Shown here: positions 1-9,845 of the stretch, piece by piece
Numbering within the stretch: position 1 is the first letter of the stretch
Layout of the letters: each line of letters opens with the position of its first letter
Source: Clostridiales bacterium
GTDB taxonomy: Bacteria > Bacillota > Clostridia > Lachnospirales > Lachnospiraceae
Length of the DNA: 64,000 nt
Direction: 5' to 3'
Assembly (NCBI GenBank): GCA_018374355.1
Contig: JAHAFI010000001.1
Coordinates: forward strand, 124,001-188,000
Notes under the pieces: generated by a model
Database searches by the model: none
The model's input: only the letters and a program-made list of their open reading frames with translations
What the model was told of the DNA's origin: nothing
Program-made: the position numbers and the translations under genes

Positions 1-440
1 ATAAATTTGCCAACGGTGTTCCGAAAAACCGAAAGGTGAAAAAAATCACGGTTTCCATGGAAATCTGTTCCGAGGCTCCCGGTTACCGTGAAAACTGGAA
101 ATCGGATATCACGGTTTGGATCAATGGGATGGAGTGTGGGACGTGGACCAGCCCGGGAGATTTCGGGGCGCGGAGAGGCCGTCTGATGCCGAAAAACTGG
201 CCAAATGGTTCTACCCAGCATGGCTTGCTGACTACATGGGAGGTAGGGCCGGAGGGAAGCTATATCAACGGGGAAAGAGTTTCGGATACCAGAGTGGATG
301 AGCTTGACCTGATGAAGAATTCTTTTGTGTCGGTAAAAATCGGAAATAAGCCGGATGCCCGCTATGTGGGGGGATTTAATATTTTTGGGAAACATTTTGG
401 AGATTATGATCAGGATATTATACTGACTATGGAGTATTGA
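1..440 (+). CDS. C-terminal part of a winged-helix (ArsR-type) transcriptional regulator
   Basis: The reading frame is open to the left edge (codons start at base 3), so this is the end of a longer gene; the GTG at 36 is internal, not a convincing start. The visible part holds a compact domain with the motifs SMEICSEAPGY, WINGMECGTWTSPGDFG, GSYINGERVSD and FGDYDQDI. From memory this matches the C-terminal ligand-type domain of Firmicutes regulators of about 300 residues that carry an N-terminal ArsR-like winged helix. The DNA-binding half lies outside the window, so the regulator call rests on family recall. It is followed directly by a strong terminator and so is a separate unit from the GH2 gene downstream. 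Confidence 0.55.
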   Translation, partial: KFANGVPKNRKVKKITVSMEICSEAPGYRENWKSDITVWINGMECGTWTSPGDFGARRGRLMPKNWPNGSTQHGLLTTWEVGPEGSYINGERVSDTRVDELDLMKNSFVSVKIGNKPDARYVGGFNIFGKHFGDYDQDIILTMEY

Positions 441-480
441 GATATCAGGGGCAAAGGGTGTTTTGCCCCTGATATTTTTT
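441..480 (+). terminator. Rho-independent terminator
   Basis: ATATCAGGGGCAAA pairs with TTTTGCCCCTGATAT, followed by a T-tract. It ends the partial regulator gene. The remaining bases to the GH2 promoter are AT-rich, with a short TCAAAA/TTTTTTGA motif near 490-508 and no gene. Confidence 0.9.
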
Positions 481-632
481 AAAACCCGGTGTCAAAAGGT
501 TTTTTGAACGCAGCATCTTCTTAAAGGAACAGTAAAAATATAATTTCCAGAGATCTATCCATTAAATAAACAATATTATTGTTTAAATAAAAAATAATAC
601 AGGGGAACAGGGGTAAAAACCACAAGAATATG

Positions 633-660
633 TTGACAAACAGGTAAAATATGATATGAT
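633..660 (+). promoter_or_regulatory. SigmaA-type promoter of the GH2 gene
   Basis: TTGACA at 633-638 and TATGAT at 655-660 with a 16-base spacer. A GGAGGA ribosome binding site at 716-721 precedes the ATG at 732, giving a leader of about 65 bases. Confidence 0.75.
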
Positions 661-731
661 TAGCACAAAAGAAACAGAATAACTGTTAAAAGACGAAATA
701 GAATCATTATATCACGGAGGAACAGGACAGT

Positions 732-2531
732 ATGAAGTGCTATATCAAAGATTATCCAAGAACCCAGTTTGTCAGAAGAGACTGGGAAAATCTGAACGGA
801 ACATGGGATTTCGGATTTGACGACAAGAACTGCGGCGAGCAGGAAAAATGGTTTGAAGAGTTCAAAGGGCAGCAAAAGATTCAGGTGCCGTTTACTTATG
901 AGACAAAATTAAGCGGCATTCAGGATGAGACACGCCATGATAATATCTGGTACAGAAGAACGGTACAGGTGGACGGAAGCAAACTGGAGAAAAATAATTA
1001 TGTGATTCACTTTGAAGGCAGCGATTTTGAGACGAAATTGTGGGTGAACGGACAGTATGCCGGAAATCACAGAGGCGGCTATGCTAGATTCTCCTTCGAC
1101 ATTACCAATCTGGTAAAAGACGGAGAAAATGAACTGGTAGTAAAAGTGGAAGACTCCTTCGATATGCAGCAGCCGAGAGGAAAACAGCGTTGGATCAACG
1201 ATAACTTCGGATGCTGGTATGTACAGACTACAGGCATCTGGAAAACCGTATGGACAGAGTACGTTCCTAAGATCAGTCTGGCAGCAGTGAAGATGACACC
1301 GAATATGGAGGAGGCTTCACTGGAAGTAGAATACGAAGTGGACGCTCCGGAAACAGAGCTGGGCGCTGATCTTCTGGTGGAAGCGACTGTTACCTTTGAT
1401 GATGTGCTGATCAGTAAAAGCATGGTTGCCGTTGTTTCCAACCATATTGAAACAAAAATAAATGTATTCCTGAGAAATAATCATAATCTGGAATGGGGAA
1501 TTCACCACTGGTCACCGGCTACTCCCGATTTGTATGATATCGAATTCCGTGTAATCAGAGCAGGTGAAGTAGTTGACACTGTAGAGTCCTACTTTGCTAT
1601 GAGAGAGATCCGCATTGACGGACAGAATATCCTGCTGAACGGACATCCGCTGTATCAGAGACTGATTCTGGATCAGGGCTACTGGAAAGATTCCCATCTG
1701 ACACCGCCCAGTGAGGAAGCTCTGATTGAGGACATCGAGAAAATTCAGGCTCTGGGTTACAATGGACTGAGAAAACATCAGAAAACAGAGGATGAAAGAT
1801 TCTTATACTGGTGTGATGTGAAAGGTATGCTGGTATGGAGTGAAGTTGCTGCCGCTTATCAGTATACAGATTACGCAGTTACAGAATTTGCCAGAGAGTG
1901 GATGGAAATCGTAAAACAGAACTATAATCACCCCTGTATCATTACTTGGACTCCGTTTAATGAGTCATGGGGCGTAGGCCATGTAGAGACAAGGCCTATG
2001 GAACAGCATTTTACAGAGGCAATCTACTATCTGACGAAGAGTTTGGATAAATATCGTCCGGTAATCGTAAATGACGGCTGGGAGCATACCGTTTCCGATA
2101 TTATCACTTTGCATGACTATGAGGAAGTGGGAGAGGTTCTGAGAAAACGCTATACCGAATGTAAAGATGAGATTATGACCACGGAAGTTTACCACAGCAG
2201 CGGAAAATCTGCGTTCGCCAATGGATATGGATACAAAGGACAGCCGATCATCATCAGTGAGTACGGCGGAATTGCTTTCAACAACGATGATTCCGGCTGG
2301 GGATACGGCAATAAGGTAAACACCAAAGAAGATTTCATCAGAAGATTTGACGAGATTACCACGGCTGTAAAAGAAATTCCGTATGTGTGCGGATTCTGCT
2401 ATACACAGGTTTCCGACGTACAGCAGGAAATCAATGGTTTGATGGATATGGAGAGAAACTTCAAGGTTGAGCCTGAAGTGATTAAAGAAATTAATGAGCG
2501 TGAAGTAGGATACTGGAGATCCTTCATGTAA
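732..2531 (+). CDS. Glycoside hydrolase family 2 (beta-galactosidase/beta-glucuronidase type)
   Basis: A 599-residue retaining exo-glycosidase of family GH2. The layout is a sugar-binding jelly roll (about 1-185, including FEGSDFETKLWVNG), an Ig-like domain (about 185-290) and a TIM barrel. The acid/base is N410-E411 in TPFNESWG and the nucleophile is E510 in ISEYGG, both intact. It is shorter than LacZ (about 1,020 residues) and lacks the C-terminal domains, as in many gut GH2 enzymes. There is no signal peptide, so it should act in the cytoplasm on imported oligosaccharides. Sugar specificity cannot be read: beta-galactosidase, beta-glucuronidase or another activity is possible. It is the first gene of a GH2-GH127-DUF4965-GH106 run and has its own promoter and terminator. 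Confidence 0.9.
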   Translation: MKCYIKDYPRTQFVRRDWENLNGTWDFGFDDKNCGEQEKWFEEFKGQQKIQVPFTYETKLSGIQDETRHDNIWYRRTVQVDGSKLEKNNYVIHFEGSDFETKLWVNGQYAGNHRGGYARFSFDITNLVKDGENELVVKVEDSFDMQQPRGKQRWINDNFGCWYVQTTGIWKTVWTEYVPKISLAAVKMTPNMEEASLEVEYEVDAPETELGADLLVEATVTFDDVLISKSMVAVVSNHIETKINVFLRNNHNLEWGIHHWSPATPDLYDIEFRVIRAGEVVDTVESYFAMREIRIDGQNILLNGHPLYQRLILDQGYWKDSHLTPPSEEALIEDIEKIQALGYNGLRKHQKTEDERFLYWCDVKGMLVWSEVAAAYQYTDYAVTEFAREWMEIVKQNYNHPCIITWTPFNESWGVGHVETRPMEQHFTEAIYYLTKSLDKYRPVIVNDGWEHTVSDIITLHDYEEVGEVLRKRYTECKDEIMTTEVYHSSGKSAFANGYGYKGQPIIISEYGGIAFNNDDSGWGYGNKVNTKEDFIRRFDEITTAVKEIPYVCGFCYTQVSDVQQEINGLMDMERNFKVEPEVIKEINEREVGYWRSFM

Positions 2532-2548
2532 ACGAAAGGGTAAGACCT

Positions 2549-2605
2549 GCCCCGGCATACGGAAATTTCCTTTTACAGGATAAGTTCCTGTGCCGGGGCT
2601 TTTTT
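2549..2605 (+). terminator. Terminator between GH2 and GH127 genes
   Basis: GCCCCGGCA (2549-2557) pairs with TGCCGGGGC (2591-2599), with an inner ACAGGA/TCCTGT stem, followed by TTTTTT. The T-tract ends about 13 bases before the next start codon, so read-through or attenuation would set expression of the downstream genes; I see no separate promoter in this gap. Confidence 0.8.
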
Positions 2606-2618
2606 GAAAGGAGATGGT

Positions 2619-4502
2619 ATGATGGAGAAATATATGGGAAAGCATGTGTCTTTTAAAAATATGACGGTGACAGGTAATTTCTGGAAAGAAAAACAGGATT
2701 TATTCCGGAAAATAACTGTAGGGGCCGTATACGACAGATTTGAGGAGACAGGAAGATTTGAAGCCCTGAAATTTAACTGGAAAGAGGGAATGCCCAATCA
2801 GCCCCATATTTTCTGGGAATCGGATGTGACCAAGTGGATTGAAGGAGCAGCCTGCTTTCTGCAGCAGCAGAGAGATCCTGAACTGGAAGCAAAGGTGGAT
2901 GAACTGGTAGAGCGGATGCAGAAGACACAGGAAGAAAATGGTTATCTGAATGCATACTTTACGGTGGTGGAGCCGGAAGCGAGATTTACCAGAAGAACCG
3001 ACCATGAGCTTTACTGCGCAGGCCATCTGGTGGAAGGGGCAGTGGCTTATGCGGAAGCTACCGGAAAAACGGCTATGCTGGAAGTGGCAAAGAAATATAT
3101 TGATCTGATCGACCGGGTATTCAGAGTGGAACATTCTGCCAAATTCGACACACCGGGTCATGAAGAAATTGAACTGGCGCTGTTTCGGCTGTATCAGTAT
3201 ACCGGAGATGAAAAGTACAAACGTCTGGCGGAATACTTTATCGACACCAGAGGCACCAGTGACAGAGACGAAACCTATGATTTCACAGATCAGGAACATA
3301 TGCAGTCCCACAAACCTGTAAGGATGCAGGAGACGGCAGAGGGGCACAGTGTCCGGGCGCTTTATCTCTACAGCGGCATGGCCGATATGGCTCGTGCGGA
3401 AAAAGAGGAAAAGCTGGCGGAAATCTGTAAAACATTATTTAACAATATTACCGGAAAGAGAATGAGTATTACCGGAGGCATCGGCTCCACTTATCGTGGG
3501 GAATCCTTCACCTTTGATTATGATCTTCCGGAGTACACCGCGTACAATGAAACCTGTGCGTCCATTGCGCTGGCTCAATTTTGCAGACGTATGTGGCTGA
3601 TCGAGGCAGACAGCAGATACGCAGACTGCGCAGAGCGGGCTCTTTATAATACGGTACTCAGCGGGGTTTCTCTGTCAGGGGACAGATTTTTCTACGAAAA
3701 TCCTATGGCGGTGGACCCGAAAAGAAATGCTTTCAATGATTCCAGAGCGGAGGGATTAAGAGAACATCTTCCCATTCTTGAGCGGGTAAAAGTATTTGGC
3801 TGCTCCTGTTGCCCGCCAAATCTGCTCCGTACGGTTGGTTCTGTGGCTGATTATATGTATTCCGTATCAGAGGATACGATTTATGCGCACTGCTACATGA
3901 GCGGGGAAGGGGTTATTGACTTAAACGGCAGGAACATAACTTTGAAACAGGAGACAAACTATCCTTATGAAGGAAGCATCGCCTTCACAACGGAGACAGG
4001 AGGAAACTATACCATTGCACTGCGTATTCCGGGCTGGGCTTCCGGTCATGTGATAACAGTGAATGGGGAAGAGGCAGAGCATGACCTGATTACCGGATAT
4101 GCTTATATCAACAGGGAATGGAAGCCGGGAGACCGGATGGTTCTGGAACTGCCGATGGATGTGAAGATAGTGGAAGGCAATCCCCGTATTGTTGACCTTG
4201 CAGGACGGGCAGCCGTAATGCGGGGACCGTTGGTATTCTGTGGGGAAGGAATCGATCACGGAGACCGCCCGCTGAGGGATATCAGAATCACCAGAGGAAA
4301 CAGTTTCACAGAAGAGACAGCAGTGATTGATGGAGAGATAATTCCGGTGTTGAAAACAAAAGCTTACGTGAGACAGGATACAGAGGAACTCTATCTGGAC
4401 ACTCCGGCGGCAGAAGATGAAATTGAACTGCAGTTGATTCCGTACTTTGCTTGGGCCAACAGAGGGGTTACGGAGATGACAACGTGGTTTTTGCTTCGGT
4501 AG
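2619..4502 (+). CDS. GH127 family beta-L-arabinofuranosidase-like enzyme (DUF1680)
   Basis: Homologue of the cysteine-dependent, zinc-binding GH127 beta-L-arabinofuranosidases (HypBA1 type), which release terminal beta-L-arabinofuranose. I chose ATG 2619 (or 2622) because AAAGGAG at 2607-2613 lies just upstream; a TTG at 2604 overlaps that site. The length of 627 residues suits the family. Key residues are in place: E311-T-C313 matches the Glu-x-Cys zinc ligands, and C397-C398 in GCSCCPPNLL matches the paired cysteines, the first of which is the nucleophile in HypBA1. An all-alpha barrel is followed by beta domains (RIPGWASGH region). There is no signal peptide, so it is cytoplasmic. Substrates are likely arabinosylated oligosaccharides from pectin or hydroxyproline-rich glycoproteins; the specificity is inferred. 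Confidence 0.9.
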   Translation: MMEKYMGKHVSFKNMTVTGNFWKEKQDLFRKITVGAVYDRFEETGRFEALKFNWKEGMPNQPHIFWESDVTKWIEGAACFLQQQRDPELEAKVDELVERMQKTQEENGYLNAYFTVVEPEARFTRRTDHELYCAGHLVEGAVAYAEATGKTAMLEVAKKYIDLIDRVFRVEHSAKFDTPGHEEIELALFRLYQYTGDEKYKRLAEYFIDTRGTSDRDETYDFTDQEHMQSHKPVRMQETAEGHSVRALYLYSGMADMARAEKEEKLAEICKTLFNNITGKRMSITGGIGSTYRGESFTFDYDLPEYTAYNETCASIALAQFCRRMWLIEADSRYADCAERALYNTVLSGVSLSGDRFFYENPMAVDPKRNAFNDSRAEGLREHLPILERVKVFGCSCCPPNLLRTVGSVADYMYSVSEDTIYAHCYMSGEGVIDLNGRNITLKQETNYPYEGSIAFTTETGGNYTIALRIPGWASGHVITVNGEEAEHDLITGYAYINREWKPGDRMVLELPMDVKIVEGNPRIVDLAGRAAVMRGPLVFCGEGIDHGDRPLRDIRITRGNSFTEETAVIDGEIIPVLKTKAYVRQDTEELYLDTPAAEDEIELQLIPYFAWANRGVTEMTTWFLLR

Positions 4503-4586
4503 CTGAAAAGCAAATACATACCGCACCGATTCGAGGAAGTTTAGCAAAAAATATACCAGAAAAATAAATAAACAGGAGGACTTTTC

Positions 4587-6599
4587 ATGGAAACAAAAAA
4601 ATTTTTACCAAGAGCAATACCGTTAGTAACTGTAGACCCTTATTTTAACATCTGGTCAACAGCAGATCATCTGTACGATGATGCTCCCCGCCACTGGACC
4701 GGAAAAAGAAATGCCATGACAGGCTGCATTCAGGTGGATGGCGTTTGGTACAGATTCATGGGAAAAATTGAACTGAATAATGAGGATTATTATCTGGAAC
4801 CGAAAGTTCTGGAACAGAAATCGGTGGAGCTTACCCCCACAAAAACCATCTATGTATTTGAAAATGAACAGATTTCTCTGGAAGTGGAATTTATGACACC
4901 GCTTTTGATGGACGATCTGAAATTGATGAGCCGTCCGGTATCTTATATTTCTTATAAAGTATCTGCAAAAGACGGTCAGGCTCATAAAGTAAAGATGTAT
5001 CTGGACATCACTTCCGAAGCTGCTGTGAATACCAGTGATCAGGCTGTGGAATTCGGCGTTGATGAAAACAGTATCTTCTGCGGCAGGGGAGACAACGATG
5101 TGCTTGCAAAATCCGGTGATGGAATTCGGATTGACTGGGGATGGCTTCATCTGGCAGCGCCTGACCACGAATATCTGATCATGAATACGGAAGACAAAAA
5201 GAGATGGCTTTGGGGCGGCAATGAAAGCCTCGCATGGCCGAAGCTGGGTGGAAAAATGACCGGAAATGTGGGACTGGCTCATGAAGTAAGAAAGGGCTAT
5301 CCGGCTCTGGGATGTGCTCGTCAGTTTGAGGTATCGGAAGGGAAAGATAAGTCCGGCATGGTATGTCTGGCTTACGATGATATCCGTTCCATTCAGTATT
5401 TTGGAAAAGACGTAGAGGCTTACTGGAGAAAAGACGGGGAAACCTTTGGAGAGGTTCTTGTTAAGGGAATCGAAGAGTATGAGAAACTCCGTGAAAAAAC
5501 AAAAGCTTTTGATGAAGAACTGAAAAAAGAGGCTATGGTTTACGGAGAAAAATATTACGATATTCTCTGCGTAGCTTACCGGGAATCCATCGCCGGACAT
5601 AAATTGATTGAGGTAGATGGGGAACTTCAGTTTTTCTCAAAAGAATGCTACAGCAACGGATGTATCGGTACTGTGGATATCACCTATCCATCGGCTCCTC
5701 TGTATCTGAAATATTGTCCGCAGCTTGTAGAGGGAATGTTGAACCCGATCTTCCATCTGGTCAGTGCAGGACTGTGGCCATTTGAATTTGCTCCTCACGA
5801 TGTGGGACAGTACCCGCTGGCAAATGGACAGGTTTACGGTATGAATCCGAGACTCCACCTGCTGGAAGAGGAAAATCAGATGCCGGTAGAAGAGTGCGGA
5901 AATATGATTTTGACAACAGCAGCAGTATGCAAAGCTGAAGGAAATGCAGAATATGCAGCGAAGCATAAAGAAATTCTGACCCAGTGGGCAGATTATCTGG
6001 TGCGTATCGGATGGAATCCGGAAAATCAGCTCTGTACCGATGACTTTGCCGGACATCTGGCACACAACTGCAACCTGTCCATCAAAGGAATCTTGGCGGT
6101 TGGAGCATGGGGAAAACTGCTGAGCGAAATGGGTGAGGAACAGCGGGGAACTTACTACGTGGACAAAGCGAAAGAGCTGGCGGTACAGTGGGAGAAAGAA
6201 GCATTTGACGGTGACCATTACAGACTGACCTTCGACAGAGAGGATAGCTGGAGCCTGAAGTACAACCTGATTTGGGATAAACTGCTGGGACTGCATATTT
6301 TTGATGAAAAAATTGCAGAAACAGAAGTAACATATTATTTGACTAAATTCAATCCTTACGGTATTCCGCTGGATTGCAGATGCGATTATACAAAGAGTGA
6401 CTGGGAGATGTGGTCAGCAGTTCTGACGGATAATGAAGAGTACAGAAACAAAATCATTGATACCATGTGGGATGCACAGTGCGCCATGGATAAGAGAGCG
6501 CCGCTTCCGGACTGGTATCATACAGAGAAAGCGGTTGCGGAAGGCTTCCAGAACAGAACTGTTCAGGGCGGATTGTTTGTTTTACTGTTGAATCGGTAA
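4587..6599 (+). CDS. DUF4965/DUF5127/DUF1793-type protein (glutaminase A-like, putative glycan hydrolase)
   Basis: A 670-residue protein starting at an ATG 6 bases after AGGAGGA. From memory its pattern (RAIPLVTVDPYFNIWS at the N-terminus; SNGCIGTVDITYPSAPLYL and LDCRCDYTKSDWEMWSA further on) matches the DUF4964-DUF5127-DUF4965-DUF1793 architecture, historically named after fungal glutaminase A. Bacterial members sit almost always in glycan-degradation loci, and the (alpha/alpha)6 C-terminal half resembles inverting glycosidases. I therefore read it as a carbohydrate-active enzyme rather than a glutaminase, as inference from context. No signal peptide, unlike many Bacteroides homologues. It lies between the GH127 and GH106-like genes in one apparent transcript. 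Confidence 0.7.
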   Translation: METKKFLPRAIPLVTVDPYFNIWSTADHLYDDAPRHWTGKRNAMTGCIQVDGVWYRFMGKIELNNEDYYLEPKVLEQKSVELTPTKTIYVFENEQISLEVEFMTPLLMDDLKLMSRPVSYISYKVSAKDGQAHKVKMYLDITSEAAVNTSDQAVEFGVDENSIFCGRGDNDVLAKSGDGIRIDWGWLHLAAPDHEYLIMNTEDKKRWLWGGNESLAWPKLGGKMTGNVGLAHEVRKGYPALGCARQFEVSEGKDKSGMVCLAYDDIRSIQYFGKDVEAYWRKDGETFGEVLVKGIEEYEKLREKTKAFDEELKKEAMVYGEKYYDILCVAYRESIAGHKLIEVDGELQFFSKECYSNGCIGTVDITYPSAPLYLKYCPQLVEGMLNPIFHLVSAGLWPFEFAPHDVGQYPLANGQVYGMNPRLHLLEEENQMPVEECGNMILTTAAVCKAEGNAEYAAKHKEILTQWADYLVRIGWNPENQLCTDDFAGHLAHNCNLSIKGILAVGAWGKLLSEMGEEQRGTYYVDKAKELAVQWEKEAFDGDHYRLTFDREDSWSLKYNLIWDKLLGLHIFDEKIAETEVTYYLTKFNPYGIPLDCRCDYTKSDWEMWSAVLTDNEEYRNKIIDTMWDAQCAMDKRAPLPDWYHTEKAVAEGFQNRTVQGGLFVLLLNR

Positions 6600-6632
6600 G
6601 GGATAAAAGACGAGAAGGCAGGGGGTACAATT

Positions 6633-9600
6633 ATGAAGTTATATGAAAAAAACAGAGAAAAGAAATTGTCAAAAGCCTTATTTGAAAATCCCACTTCGGA
6701 GTACAGAGGAACTCCGTTCTGGGCATGGAACTGCAAAATAACGCCGGAGCATATCCGAAACGGCTACGCTGAGATGAAAGAAATGGGGATGGGCGGCGCT
6801 CATCTCCACTGCCGGACAGGAATGGACGTTCCCTATCTCAGTGAAGAGTTTATGGATCTGGTAACGTGCAGTCTGGAGGAAGCGAAGAAGCAGGATATGC
6901 TTCTCTGGCTGTACGATGAAGACCGCTGGCCGTCAGGATTTGGAGGCGGATACGTTACCCGGGATCATAAATACCGGAGCCGTTTTCTGGTATTCAGCCC
7001 GGAAGATCTGGATAAAAAATATTTCCAACCGACTTATATTTCAGGAGCTCAGGCTGTCAGAAATACGGAACGGGATTTGCTTCAGTGCTACGGGGTGAAA
7101 ATCGTGGACGGCTGGCTGGCAGATTACTGTCTGCTGGAAAAAGATCAGGAACCGCCTGTGGGCTACACAAAATGGTATGCGTACAAGGAAGTATCAGGAG
7201 ATAATCCATGGTTCAATAATCAGGCATATCTGGACACCCTGAATCCTGAGGCAGTAAAAAAATTTATCGAGATAACCCATGAAAAATATGCCGAAACCGT
7301 GGGAGCGGATTTTGGGAAAAGAATACCGTCCATCTTTACCGATGAACCGCAGTTCTGCCATAAGGGAAGAATGGGATATTCTCTTGCACGGGAATCCGTT
7401 ATCATCCCGTATACGGACGATCTGGAAGAAACCTTCTGTGCAGCCTACGGACACAGTCTGCTGGAAAAACTTCCGGAGGTGTTCTGGGAACTGGGAGAAG
7501 ATGAAGTATCAGAGACAAGATATCAGTACCATGACCATGTCTGCCAGCGGTTTACAGAGGCCTATGCAGTGCAGATTGGAAAATGGTGTCAGGAACATGG
7601 GCTTCGTCTGACGGGCCATATGATGGAAGAGCCTACGCTGATGTCCCAGACGGCTGCCTTAGGCGAGGCTATGCGCTCTTATAAAGGATTTGATATTCCG
7701 GGAATTGATATGCTGTGCGACAGCCGGGAACTTTCCACTGTGAAGCAGGCGCAGAGTGCAGTACACCAGTATGGCAGGGAAGGAATGCTCAGTGAACTGT
7801 ATGGTGTAACCAACTGGGATTTCGATTTCCGGGGACATAAGCTGCAGGGAGACTGGCAGGCTGCTCTGGGTGTTACAGTCCGTGTGCCTCATCTGAACTG
7901 GGTGAGCATGGCCGGAGAGGCAAAAAGAGACTATCCGGCGGCAATCGGTTATCAGTCCCCATGGTATAAAGAGTATAAAATGATGGAGGATCACTTTGCC
8001 CGGGTAAATACAGCCATTACCAGAGGAACCCCGGTGGTGAAGGTTGGTGTGATTCATCCAGTGGAATCCTACTGGCTGTACTGGGGAACGGAAGAAAAGA
8101 CCAGCGTCATCCGCAAAGAACTGGAAGAGGGATTCCATTCAGTGATCGACTGGCTGCTGTACGGACTTCAGGATTTCGATTTCATCTCAGAAGCTCTTTT
8201 CCCGGAACAGACAGAGTTGGGACAGATTACAGAGGGAAAACTTCCGGTAGGAGAAATGAAATACGATGCTGTGATTGTTCCCAATTGTGTCACTTTAAGA
8301 AAAACAACGGTGGAACGACTGGAAAAATTCCGGGAACAGGGTGGAAAAGTAATCTTCACCGGAAAACTTCCCAAATATATGGATGCGAAAAAAGATGATC
8401 GTCCGGTACAGCTTGCAGAAAAATGTCTGCAGGTTCCATTTGTCTCATCGTCCATCATGGAAAATCTGGAAGAGTACCGTCTGGTTGAGGTGAAGGATGA
8501 AAGGGGAATCCGTCATGACAATATGATTTACCAGATGCGTCAGGACGGGGAAAACCGCTGGCTGTTCCTTGTTCATGTGGAACCTATGAGAAACCGGGAT
8601 ATGCCTCATGGGGAGCATAATACCATCACACTGAAAGGAAATTGGAAGATTACCCTGTACGATACCTTCAGCGGAGAGACAAGGGAAATCCATACGGAAA
8701 ACAGAGAGGGAAATACCAGCTTTACTTTGACCATGTTTGAACATGACAGTCTTCTGCTGTACATGGAGCCGATTGCTATGGAAGAAATCGGCTGCAAAGA
8801 AGACGGTGAACAGATGACCGGAAGTGAAAAAGAGAATGAAGGCGCAGATCAGAAACGCATCTGTATTATCCCGGAAAAACCCATGGATTACGTTCTTTCC
8901 GAACCGAATGTCTGCCTGCTTGATATGGCAGAATACCGTTTTGACGATGGGGAATGGCAGTCCCGGGAAGAGGTTTTGCGAATCGACAATCAGTTCCGGG
9001 AACTGTTAGGCTATCCTCTCAGAATGGAGGCATATGCCCAGCCTTGGACGGATCAGGAGGATTGTCCTTATGAACACCGTCTGACGCTGAAATTCACTGT
9101 TTACAGTGAGGTCAGCCTGAAGGATCTTCATCTTGCTCTGGAAGATGCTTCCGATGTGGAGATTCAGATTAACGGAAATCATATAGCTTCCGAAGCTGAC
9201 GGATGGTATACGGACAGAGATATCAAGACGGTTCCCATCGGCAGCCTTTGTAAAGGAAGCAATGAGATACAGGTTTCCATTCCCTATAACAGAAAGAGAA
9301 ATATCGAAGCCATGTATCTTCTGGGCGAATTCGGCGTTTGGGTGGCAGGAAGTGTAAGCGTATTAAAGGAAAAACCTGCAAAGCTTATGTTTGGAGATAT
9401 TACCCGTCAGGGATTCCCGTTCTACGGAGGAAACGTAACGTATGATGTCCCGGTAAACCTGCCGGAAGGGGAAGCAGCAATACAGATCTCCCGGTTCCGC
9501 AGTCCCCTTTTGAAGGTGGAAATGGACGGAAAAGAAATGGGTCCCATTGCGCTGTCACCGTACGTTGTCTCTCTTGGAAAGGTAACGGAAGGGGAACACC

Positions 9601-9788
9601 GGCTGAAAATCACAAGCTTCGGAAACCGGGTAAACACCTTCGGAGCCATTCACAACTGCAACGAAGTGGAACGGTGGTTCGGACCGAATGCATGGCGTAC
9701 GACAGGGGAACAGTGGTCCTATGAATACTTTATCAACGAGACAGGAATTCTGAAAGCGCCGGAGATTTCGGTGGATGTGAAGAAATAA
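6633..9788 (+). CDS. GH106-like glycoside hydrolase (alpha-L-rhamnosidase superfamily)
   Basis: A 1,051-residue protein. The N-terminus (TPFWAWNCKITPEHIRNGY, GGAHLHCRTG, DEDRWPSGFGGG, FTDEPQF) is typical of the GH106-related group: a TIM barrel, then a glutamine-amidotransferase-like beta/alpha segment (about 480-620) and two C-terminal galactose-binding-like beta-sandwiches (about 750-1040). Known GH106 members are calcium-dependent inverting alpha-L-rhamnosidases acting on rhamnogalacturonan-II, rhamnogalacturonan-I or flavonoid rhamnosides. The candidate catalytic acids are the Glu in FTDEPQF and the Glu in GHMMEEPTL, by analogy only. No signal peptide, so cytoplasmic. It closes the run that starts at the GH2 gene and is followed by its own terminator. 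Confidence 0.75.
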   Translation: MKLYEKNREKKLSKALFENPTSEYRGTPFWAWNCKITPEHIRNGYAEMKEMGMGGAHLHCRTGMDVPYLSEEFMDLVTCSLEEAKKQDMLLWLYDEDRWPSGFGGGYVTRDHKYRSRFLVFSPEDLDKKYFQPTYISGAQAVRNTERDLLQCYGVKIVDGWLADYCLLEKDQEPPVGYTKWYAYKEVSGDNPWFNNQAYLDTLNPEAVKKFIEITHEKYAETVGADFGKRIPSIFTDEPQFCHKGRMGYSLARESVIIPYTDDLEETFCAAYGHSLLEKLPEVFWELGEDEVSETRYQYHDHVCQRFTEAYAVQIGKWCQEHGLRLTGHMMEEPTLMSQTAALGEAMRSYKGFDIPGIDMLCDSRELSTVKQAQSAVHQYGREGMLSELYGVTNWDFDFRGHKLQGDWQAALGVTVRVPHLNWVSMAGEAKRDYPAAIGYQSPWYKEYKMMEDHFARVNTAITRGTPVVKVGVIHPVESYWLYWGTEEKTSVIRKELEEGFHSVIDWLLYGLQDFDFISEALFPEQTELGQITEGKLPVGEMKYDAVIVPNCVTLRKTTVERLEKFREQGGKVIFTGKLPKYMDAKKDDRPVQLAEKCLQVPFVSSSIMENLEEYRLVEVKDERGIRHDNMIYQMRQDGENRWLFLVHVEPMRNRDMPHGEHNTITLKGNWKITLYDTFSGETREIHTENREGNTSFTLTMFEHDSLLLYMEPIAMEEIGCKEDGEQMTGSEKENEGADQKRICIIPEKPMDYVLSEPNVCLLDMAEYRFDDGEWQSREEVLRIDNQFRELLGYPLRMEAYAQPWTDQEDCPYEHRLTLKFTVYSEVSLKDLHLALEDASDVEIQINGNHIASEADGWYTDRDIKTVPIGSLCKGSNEIQVSIPYNRKRNIEAMYLLGEFGVWVAGSVSVLKEKPAKLMFGDITRQGFPFYGGNVTYDVPVNLPEGEAAIQISRFRSPLLKVEMDGKEMGPIALSPYVVSLGKVTEGEHRLKITSFGNRVNTFGAIHNCNEVERWFGPNAWRTTGEQWSYEYFINETGILKAPEISVDVKK

Positions 9789-9801
9789 TTTTCAGTGAAT
9801 G

Positions 9802-9845
9802 GTGCTAAGCCCAGAATTAGAATCTGTGGCTTAGCACTATTTTTT
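9802..9845 (+). terminator. Rho-independent terminator after the GH106-like gene
   Basis: GTGCTAAGCC (9802-9811) pairs with GGCTTAGCAC (9828-9837), followed by TATTTTTT. A copy of the interspersed hairpin repeat starts at the very next base. Confidence 0.9.

Noticed and set aside
4656..5600. A 314-codon reverse frame inside the DUF4965-type gene
   Set aside because: Phe/His-rich shadow frame without homology or start signal.
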